NCBI GenBank assembly: GCA_027596945.1
Contig: JADGJH010001242.1
Location: forward strand, 1-11,085
Direction: 5' to 3'
Length of the DNA: 11,085 nucleotides
DNA from: Physocladia obscura
Lineage: Eukaryota > Chytridiomycota > Chytridiomycetes > Chytridiales > Chytriomycetaceae
Shown here: positions 6,506 to 11,085 of the stretch, piece by piece
How positions within the stretch are numbered: position 1 is the first letter of the stretch
Layout of the letters: each line of letters opens with the position of its first letter
Notes under the pieces: generated by a model
What the model saw: only the letters and a program-made list of their open reading frames with translations
Databases searched by the model: none
Told to the model about the DNA's origin: nothing
Program-made: the position numbers and the translations under genes

Positions 6506-7565
6506 AAAAAGCTCTTAGAGCTTTTCCTGAATTGAGGGAATTATTGAAAGAGCAAGGTGCAGAAAGATGGGAATAATTAAGAAGAATGAATGGAATTTCA
6601 TAGTAGGGTACATTAAAGTGGGTTCTACCATAAGAAACATCTAGGATGTTTGCAATGGTAAGATTTTGAAGTGTAGGTATAACTTTAGGAGTAAAGGTCC
6701 AACCATCAATATCAAAAATAAAAGAAGTTTGGAATTCCCAAACAAAAGAACGAATCGCATCATAAGTCAAAGGGAAAGAAACAGCGATTTTCAAAAACAA
6801 ATCTTCTTTAATATTGAACATGGGGTGAGAAAGTAGATAAGCCTATTTCTCGGAGGACGTAATCAGAAAGAAATCACTAGGAAGTTGGGAATAAAGAGGA
6901 GCAAATCGTACTTGTATATCATGATAGTAAATCTCTCTAAATTTGTCAACCAAATTGAACTAATTCTCAATAAGAGTAGAGAAAGGTATACCATTAAGAA
7001 CAAGATCTTGGTAGAAATGAGAAGATAGATTATGGGAAGGGGTGATGGAATAAAGGTGACAATTATCCTGAATAAAGGTGGAAATATCGTGAAGTTGAAT
7101 CAACAAATCAGTAAGATGAGGGGACATAGGGTTTTGATCAAGGAGTAGTTGAATACATCGATTGTACTCAGAGATCTCGTGAGAAGTCAAAGGAAGAGGA
7201 ACAAAATCAAAGGGAAGTTCATCAAGAGAATCAAGCTCAAGATCATAAGGGACAGGGTTGTCTTTAGAGAAACTAGAAACATCATAGATGTTTGAATAGG
7301 AGAAGGTATGGGGGAAAGTAGAAAAGGACCTAGAAGCAGCAAAAGCAGCGGAAGCAGCAGAACGAGAAGCAGCGGAAGCAGTGTAAGCAAAAGGAGAAGC
7401 AGCAGAAGCAGAAGCAGCTTCAGCAAAAGTAAGCAAAAAAGGAAAAAAGTAGTCATGTATAGGGCTTAACCAAAACATATCTGAGGTTTTGTGGTTGACC
7501 CATACAAGGGGTACAAACATCACAGATGTTTGATATAAGCATGGAAGTGTGCCGGTACGCTACAT
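6495..7565 (-). CDS. rpo: RNA polymerase block A: N-terminal region (356 codons)
   Basis: Longest open stretch of the window if UAG is sense. It has three UAG codons (7562-7560, 6962-6960, 6845-6843) and ends at UGA 6497-6495. I chose ATG 7565 because an in-frame UAA lies upstream near 7590; the second codon is then UAG. GTG at 7523 or the ATG after it are alternative starts. Residues about 48-80 are Ala/Ser-rich (16 Ala and 9 Ser in 33) and come from a GCA/GCT-rich low-complexity tract. No family motif is recognisable here, which is normal for the poorly conserved N-terminal domain of plasmid polymerases. Assignment to rpo rests on strand, spacing and the way the frame continues into block B. 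Four palindromic elements lie inside it (7514-7532, 7471-7491, 7277-7293, 6635-6651). The last two read as Asn-Ile-x-Asp-Val in frame. Confidence 0.7.
6507..6525. repeat. Palindrome AAAAGCTC-TTA-GAGCTTTT at the rpo A/B joint
   Basis: Perfect 8+3+8. In block A it reads Lys-Ala-Leu-Arg-Ala-Phe. The A-run next to it marks the frame change to block B. Confidence 0.85.
6635..6651. repeat. Palindrome AAACATC-TAG-GATGTTT in rpo block A
   Basis: Perfect 7+3+7; reads in frame as Asn-Ile-Leu-Asp-Val on the minus strand. Confidence 0.85.
7277..7293. repeat. Palindrome AAACATC-ATA-GATGTTT in rpo block A
   Basis: Commonest form of the element (also at 8840, 9323, 10015 and 10692). Reads in frame as Asn-Ile-Tyr-Asp-Val. 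Confidence 0.85.
7326..7424 (-). repeat. Ala/Ser-coding low-complexity tract
   Basis: Plus-strand AGCAGC/AGCAGA-type microsatellite-like tract that on the minus strand encodes the Ala/Ser-rich segment (residues about 48-80) of rpo block A. Probably generated by replication slippage while keeping the frame open. Confidence 0.7.
7471..7491. repeat. Imperfect palindrome CAAAACATATCTGAGGTTTTG
   Basis: Outer arms CAAAAC/GTTTTG pair, but CAT and GAG in the inner arms do not match. An eroded AAACATC element within the rpo block A frame. Confidence 0.6.
7514..7532. repeat. Palindrome CAAACATC-ACA-GATGTTTG
   Basis: Perfect 8+3+8, near the start of rpo block A. It supplies the GTG and ATG that are alternative start codons. 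Confidence 0.85.
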
Positions 7566-7787
7566 TATTGCAATATCTCTAGGTTTCAGTATAGCTTAAT
7601 TGGCACATCAAGGTCTGTAAATAGTATTAGTAGTGATCAGTCTTTATGTGGTATAGTTGGTCTGGATTGTTAGTCAGATTAGTAAAATAGACCAAATAGC
7701 AGATTATTAAATAAGAGAAAGTCTTCTTTGGATTATAATTACTAAAATAGTCCAACAGCTGTTATCGAATAGATCAAATAGCACAGG

Positions 7788-7804
7788 AAACATCTTAGAT
7801 GTTT
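7788..7804. repeat. Palindrome AAACATC-TTA-GATGTTT
   Basis: Perfect 7+3+7 member of the AAACATC family with a TTA centre. Confidence 0.85.
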
Positions 7805-7847
7805 GTCAATATTGAAGAATAGACGATCGTCTTGATCTAAGAGCATC

Positions 7848-7863
7848 AAACATCAGAGATGTT
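7848..7863. repeat. Palindrome AACATC-AGA-GATGTT
   Basis: Perfect 6+3+6 core; the seventh arm pair is lost on the right side. Confidence 0.8.
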
Positions 7864-8259
7864 AAAAATAATCGCATCAATGGAAGATTAGGATGCTTTA
7901 GACTCTATACGTGCACTTAGTCTAATGTACCTATAATTTAGTGCTAATTCATATATGGACAGTCCCGTAGAAGAATAAATTCACAATGTTTGAATATCGA
8001 CATAAGTGTTCACACTAAAGGAGATTAGAGAAATTTAACCAAAACACAGCAAACATCATAGATGATTTTTTCCCATAACTTTATAGTAAGCAAAACATAG
8101 ATGTTGGCCTAGGCTCGTATCCGATACATGAAAGAGTTAATTAAAACTATAACCCACAATAAGACCATCGGTCAGGAAAATATGCTTAAATTACAGACCC
8201 CCTTTCAGTTAGAAGGACGATTCGGTGAGTTATGGTGTGATAATAAGGAGTAAGTTGGA

Positions 8260-8276
8260 AAACACCTATGGTGTTT
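8260..8276. repeat. Palindrome AAACACC-TAT-GGTGTTT
   Basis: Identical to 3931-3947. Confidence 0.85.
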
Positions 8277-8410
8277 GTAAATTGTAATACATTGCCGTAG
8301 GGTATGGGCCCGACATGTGGTTATACTTTAGAGGTGATGCCTAAGGAGAATAGAACAACACCAAAGGGGTTGTGTTGGATATTAATTAAGGATTATTGGA
8401 TGTGCGGATA

Positions 8411-8427
8411 GAACACCTAAGGTGTTC
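8411..8427. repeat. Palindrome GAACACC-TAA-GGTGTTC
   Basis: Identical to 6073-6089; the two copies flank rpo. Confidence 0.85.
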
Positions 8428-8575
8428 AGATGTAAGAAGGTTTATCCAGAACTCAGGATGTTCTCTAGACCATTTGATAGATGTAGAGAATAAACAATAA
8501 TTGCATGTTATAATAAAGGAATACAATTAAACATTGCCTGGATCTATTGTGACTCTAGACGTCAAGTACCTGCGT

Positions 8576-8703
8576 GATCGCCTACAGAGAGCTAGGGGGA
8601 TCTGATAAACGACTGTTTCTCTTCGTACTTTGTCCAGACCCTCTTACGGGGTTTTAAAAACCGGACGAATAAGCCAAAGTGAGAGAGACCCGTGATAGGC
8701 GTC
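8576..8703. ncRNA. Candidate structured RNA with a long nested stem (class unknown)
   Basis: Four or five helices nest inside each other: 8579-8584/8696-8701 (CGCCTA/TAGGCG); 8615-8622/8682-8689 (GTTTCTCT/AGAGAGAC, one G-U); 8627-8632/8675-8680 (ACTTTG/CAAAGT); 8633-8635/8663-8665; and hairpin 8638-8641/8649-8652. The segment is clearly more GC-rich than its surroundings. This suggests a selected RNA such as an rRNA fragment, intron domain or other organellar RNA. I could not match it to conserved rRNA, RNase P or intron core motifs. The helices show on either strand, so orientation is unproven. Confidence 0.35.
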
Positions 8704-8839
8704 TTGTAGCCCAAATTTGGGGCGGAGCTAATTCTTTGTTATCTCTTCGCATCAGCGGGTACGTGTGTGGACACAAGCTAAGTCGATTTGGAGCCACCTT
8801 CTGACCAAGCTACTAATTGAACCTCCTCTCGATGGCTAG
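8704..8839. other. GC-richer stretch continuing the putative structured RNA
   Basis: Contains a GCCC-AAATTT-GGGG near-palindrome (8709-8722), GTGT-GTGG-ACAC (8764-8775) and a CTTGT/ACAAG pairing (8703-8707 with 8773-8777). It may be a second domain of the RNA at 8576-8703. No family recognised. Confidence 0.25.
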
Positions 8840-8856
8840 AAACATCATAGATGTTT
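8840..8856. repeat. Palindrome AAACATC-ATA-GATGTTT
   Basis: Perfect copy, identical to 7277-7293, at the right edge of the structured segment. Confidence 0.85.
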
Positions 8857-8968
8857 TATCGACCGTTAAACTCTTTATTATATTTACCTGAAGACCGCCA
8901 GCAATATATTACAAAAAGCATCCTTAAACTAGAAATCAACTGAGCTGCAATCTTTATAAATTCTTTCA

Positions 8969-9235
8969 TTATGTATACTTCAAGACCTTAGGTCTTTTTG
9001 AACACAACACCAAAATAACCTCTGCAGGATCACCAAGTAGAGTGGTCGAACCAAATAACACCATCGAATACGTTGCTTGATCTTTAGGGAAGACTGTATC
9101 ACCCCCTGTTTTGGGAAGAGTCCTTTGGTATAGCTGAAGGGGCTGTTTCTGGTTAGATTGTTTCATTTCAACCTGGCCTTTGATACCTGCGCTTTGATAC
9201 CTACGACGGTACTTTGTGCAGATGTGATTGGTCAA
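8969..9235 (-). CDS. Hypothetical ORF, 88 codons, unrecognised
   Basis: Open from ATG 9235 to a stop at 8969, with no UAG needed. The peptide is basic at its N-terminus (ICTKYRRRYQSAGIKGQ) and has no membrane segment, signal peptide or motif that I recognise. Its N-terminal coding part overlaps a short tandem duplication (TTTGATACCT twice near 9180-9207), and its C-terminus runs over the palindrome 8982-8996. It lies between a putative structured RNA and noncoding DNA, with no operon partner. It may be a chance frame in a locally GC-richer stretch. Confidence 0.2.
   Translation of the reverse strand: MTNHICTKYRRRYQSAGIKGQVEMKQSNQKQPLQLYQRTLPKTGGDTVFPKDQATYSMVLFGSTTLLGDPAEVILVLCSKRPKVLKYT
8982..8996. 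repeat. Palindrome AAGACC-TTA-GGTCTT
   Basis: Perfect 6+3+6 with a distinct arm sequence: the same architecture in a new family. Confidence 0.75.
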
Positions 9236-9242
9236 TCGCCCG

Positions 9243-9264
9243 ATATCAGCCCAATATCAGCCCA
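9243..9264. repeat. Short tandem repeat, unit ATATCAGCCCA x2
   Basis: Two perfect 11-bp units followed by a partial third (TTATCAG). Likely slippage. Confidence 0.7.
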
Positions 9265-9322
9265 TTATCAGGGACTGCACACAGGAAATCAGATACTCGA
9301 TACTTTGCCGTAATGATTAGTC

Positions 9323-9339
9323 AAACATCATAGATGTTT
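9323..9339. repeat. Palindrome AAACATC-ATA-GATGTTT
   Basis: Perfect copy of the commonest form. Confidence 0.85.
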
Positions 9340-9541
9340 AGGAATTCTTAGAGGGTCTTATAAGAGATTCGATAGGAAACAACATTAAAAATATTTGATT
9401 TGACAATTAATTTGATTAAAAGCAGAGCAATAAGCAATCCTTTAACTTAGATAGTAACCTTTTCCTTCTAATCACCATCCTATTATTCTGATTCTGAATT
9501 ATCCTTTTATCTAGATTGTCAATTTAAAGCACAAAATTTGT
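9340..9541. other. AT-rich spacer
   Basis: I see no gene, RNA or repeat in it. It separates the palindrome at 9323 from the GC cluster at 9542. Confidence 0.4.
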
Positions 9542-9616
9542 ATTGGCCCCCAAGGCGGGTGGGGCCCTGTATTTGGGTTGGCTCCCCATGGAGTTCATTG
9601 GCGGGCGGCCCTCCCC
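9542..9616. repeat. GC cluster
   Basis: G/C-rich island with GGCCCC, GGCGGGTGGGGCCC and GGCGGGCGGCCC (9600-9611). The last is the exact reverse complement of 6000-6011 inside rpo, so the same element family occurs in both orientations. Confidence 0.7.
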
Positions 9617-10013
9617 TAAAAATATAGGTAGAAAGTAGTTTTGTGAGATATTGACGAGAGATTGATCACATTAATGGTTTCATAAATGATTGCAGCCAAT
9701 TCATGTACCGAAGGATTACCAGTATACTATCGGTCGTAATGCTAACTATGTACGTATGAGCGGATCTTGAGGGGCTATTAAAGTTGAACCCACCTAAAAT
9801 TGTGGAGGATTGTCTCCATGTGGTTTGAGCATCCTATGTCAGAACAGGTTTAGGTACGATACTTCGGATGAGGTAGACCCATTTTATGACTTAGGAACTA
9901 ACATTATAATAACCCGGCCATGGATCGATAGAACATGTGGCGAATACGCTATTGAGCGGTAAATGTAAAAATGAGCGAAGGGGAACAAAGTTAGGGCCCC
10001 TACGGGCCTCTAG

Positions 10014-10032
10014 CAAACATCATAGATGTTTG
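10014..10032. repeat. Palindrome CAAACATC-ATA-GATGTTTG
   Basis: Perfect 8+3+8, inserted within the GC-richer region. Confidence 0.85.
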
Positions 10033-10200
10033 TCAATGGCAGACCGGGGCGATCGAGCTAAAGATATTTTTGACTCATACGGTTGCACTCCGTTGGCCTT
10101 CACACTAAATTGTAATACTAGATCATAAACCAAACTAATGTAGTAAGGGTGACCGCGTAAGCCGGGCCTGAGGGATTTCAGACCGAAGGAACCGGACCGG

Positions 10201-10221
10201 AGAAAGCTCTTAGAGCTTTCT
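10201..10221. repeat. Palindrome AGAAAGCTC-TTA-GAGCTTTCT
   Basis: Perfect 9+3+9, the longest palindrome seen. AAAGCTC family. Confidence 0.85.
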
Positions 10222-10340
10222 GAGGTCGGCAGACGAATACCAAACGAAGGTTGGGCGAGGCTGACCGCTAGCCGGGGTCATAAATTCTTAGCCAGGTCAT
10301 TAAGACAATACTCCGCTTCGCTCCAATATCCTTAATATCT

Positions 10341-10691
10341 GCGACCCTGCATAAATGTTAATTGGAGCACCAAGGATCCAGGAATTATATTGAGGAGCTC
10401 TTCTATATTTACCTCCCAACCTCTTCAGAATAATATGGTCGGCTGGTAGTCGTTAAATATTCAACTTTATCTTCTTTAATTTATGTAGATGTATAGGCAG
10501 AATATTAAATAGAGCTACAAATCGATAGAGCACTACGTGATTACTCTTCTATACCTTGTTGTACAATTGAGCCCCACCCTTTAGTTGGTTGGCTTATTTA
10601 AACATTTGAGGCCAGGAATTCACATTATGACAAAGTGGTTCATGATTTGGTAGTGGTTCATGAATTACCCGAGGGTGCAATGATTGTGTAG
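10341..10691. other. AT-rich spacer
   Basis: No gene recognised. A short direct repeat (GTGGTTCATGA-like) occurs at about 10636 and 10653. Confidence 0.4.
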
Positions 10692-10708
10692 AAACATCAT
10701 AGATGTTT
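10692..10708. repeat. Palindrome AAACATC-ATA-GATGTTT
   Basis: Perfect copy of the commonest form. Confidence 0.85.
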
Positions 10709-10721
10709 TAGCACGTCTTCG

Positions 10722-10788
10722 TCCGGCCCCCTTGGTTGCTAGCCCGGGGCAGCTTAATAAGATAGATTACTCCAGCCCGTCGGGGCCC
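10722..10788. repeat. GC-rich islets
   Basis: CCGGCCCCC (10723-10731), AGCCCGGGGC (10741-10750) and CCCGTCGGGGCCC (10776-10788) lie close together in AT-rich DNA, a small set of GC clusters. Confidence 0.45.
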
Positions 10789-10820
10789 TAGATATTAAGA
10801 TGCCTAGAGAGTTTATCCAG

Positions 10821-10837
10821 AAACATCTCTGATGTTT
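10821..10837. repeat. Palindrome AAACATC-TCT-GATGTTT
   Basis: Perfect copy with a TCT centre, followed by TTAG as in 4786-4804 and 5006-5024. Confidence 0.85.
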
Positions 10838-11071
10838 TAGAGACCTCAGATTAGGGACCAAGCGGAGGAGGGGCATTTAGATTAGACTATAGTAGCTACT
10901 CATTAGAAAGCAGGGAGTTAAGAATGATCGTATTTTATGTCTAGATATAATTTCCCAGTAGACCAATCTTGAGTCAGTGACAAGCTTTTTTTCGAACGAT
11001 CCTAATAATAATTATTGACCCCTCTGGATCGATTAGTTAGGTTTATTTATTGCCACCTCATGTGGATTCAC

Positions 11072-11085
11072 GGGGGCCCCCCCCC
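11072..11085. repeat. Terminal G5C9 block
   Basis: GGGGG followed directly by nine C at the end of the window; the left end starts with GGGGG, five bases, GGGGG. It may be a GC cluster at which the assembly broke, a circularisation joint, or a true end. The sequence alone cannot decide. Confidence 0.5.

Larger units (their letters stand above)
5023..7565 (-). pseudogene. rpo: Single-subunit (T7/mitochondrial-plasmid type) RNA polymerase, interrupted
   Basis: DNA-directed RNA polymerase of the one-polypeptide phage/mitochondrial family, the type that fungal and plant mitochondrial linear plasmids carry to transcribe their own genes. Seen directly, in the expected order on the minus strand: PMLVKP near 5822, a GG turn near 5774, DWRGRFY at 5495-5475, LKIHGANC near 5364-5341, and DDTCSGLQH at 5151-5125, whose first Asp matches T7 catalytic Asp537. 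About 827 codons are open in four blocks. They contain eight UAG codons and no UAA or UGA, so UAG probably encodes Leu. Blocks are broken by a homopolymer shift (6505-6510), a 53-nt GC cluster (6000-6052) and a 14-nt GC-rich stretch (5392-5405); a palindrome-linked UAA at 5025-5023 ends the last one. The C-terminal region carrying the family's Lys/Tyr (T7 K631, Y639) and second catalytic Asp (D812) is not recognisable. The family call is firm. Whether it is functional or dead is uncertain; a pseudogene is more likely. Confidence 0.9.
7566..8575. other. AT-rich spacer upstream of rpo
   Basis: No supportable gene. Contains six or more AAACATC/AACACC palindromes (several listed separately), an eroded copy at 8051-8067, a truncated copy at 8092-8106 (AAAACATAGATGTT), and an imperfect ACAACACC/GGGGTTGT hairpin near 8355-8373. 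A promoter for rpo should lie here, but I cannot identify one. Confidence 0.5.
9640..10340. other. GC-richer, fold-prone region: possible RNA gene remnants
   Basis: Base composition is more balanced than in the flanks and local hairpins are frequent: GGAG-GATTGT-CTCC near 9802-9816, an AGGGCCC/GGGCCT hairpin at 9992-10008, and GGCT-GACCGC-AGCC-type pairing near 10260. A 63-codon plus-strand frame here is judged accidental. I looked for the 530 loop, decoding-site and peptidyl-transferase motifs of rRNA and for group I/II intron cores and found none. Class unknown; it may be strongly diverged or fragmented rRNA, or nothing. Confidence 0.25.

Noticed and set aside
7187..7456. 89-codon minus-strand frame with poly-Leu
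   Set aside because: Out-of-frame reading of the Ala/Ser tract in rpo block A, not a membrane protein.
7585..7620. tRNA-like D-arm (TAGCTTAATTGGCA)
   Set aside because: No matching acceptor, anticodon or T arm can be formed around it.
9940..10010. Small-subunit rRNA 790-loop-like string near GAGCGAAGGGGAACAAA
   Set aside because: Only a gapped, partial match; the invariant GATTAGATACCC and 530-loop sequences are absent.
9937..10128. 63-codon plus-strand ORF
   Set aside because: Lies in a hairpin-rich, probably RNA-like region and runs across an inserted palindrome; no family resemblance.
4786..10837. CRISPR array reading of the repeated palindromes
   Set aside because: Spacing is irregular (tens to hundreds of bases), copies differ in arms and orientation is undefined, and there are no cas genes.

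Overview
The window is AT-rich DNA that looks like a mitochondrial genome segment or a mitochondrial linear-plasmid derivative. The probable host is a chytrid-like fungus or a chlorophycean green alga. Three things point there. (1) The only recognisable gene, on the minus strand at about 7565-5023, is a single-subunit T7/mitochondrial-plasmid-type RNA polymerase. (2) Its reading frame contains eight UAG codons but no UAA or UGA over about 827 codons. Several of the UAGs fall where the family has a hydrophobic residue, which fits the UAG=Leu reassignment known in some chytrid and chlorophycean mitochondria. (3) The DNA is peppered with short palindromes and GC clusters, as in many fungal and green-algal organelle genomes. 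No standard mitochondrial gene (cox, cob, nad, atp), no tRNA and no certain rRNA was recognised.

Layout. Positions 1 to about 3100 hold no supportable gene. This is a mosaic of dispersed short direct and inverted repeats and 11-15 nt triloop hairpins. Positions 3100-4780 are also without a confident gene and carry a few palindromes and a C-run. Positions 4832-7565 (minus strand) hold the RNA polymerase in four consecutive frame blocks plus a possible fifth. The breaks lie at a T/A homopolymer (6505-6510), a 53-nt GC cluster (6000-6052), a 14-nt GC-rich stretch (5392-5405) and a palindrome (5006-5024). The last third of the enzyme is not recognisable. Positions 7566-8560 are AT-rich and full of palindromes. 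Positions 8576-8840 and roughly 9640-10340 are richer in GC and in nested complementarity, and look like structured RNAs or their remnants; their class is not identified. The outermost bases are G-runs at the left end and a G5C9 block at the right end.

Together the pieces suggest an invertron-like plasmid polymerase captured by, or living in, a mitochondrion. It is now invaded by palindromic elements that share one architecture: two inverted arms of 4-8 nt around a three-base centre. In the commonest families the core is exactly 15 bp (6+3+6), and several copies inside the polymerase read through in frame as five codons. Whether the polymerase is still expressed, through UAG=Leu plus frameshift tolerance, or is a decaying pseudogene cannot be settled from sequence alone.
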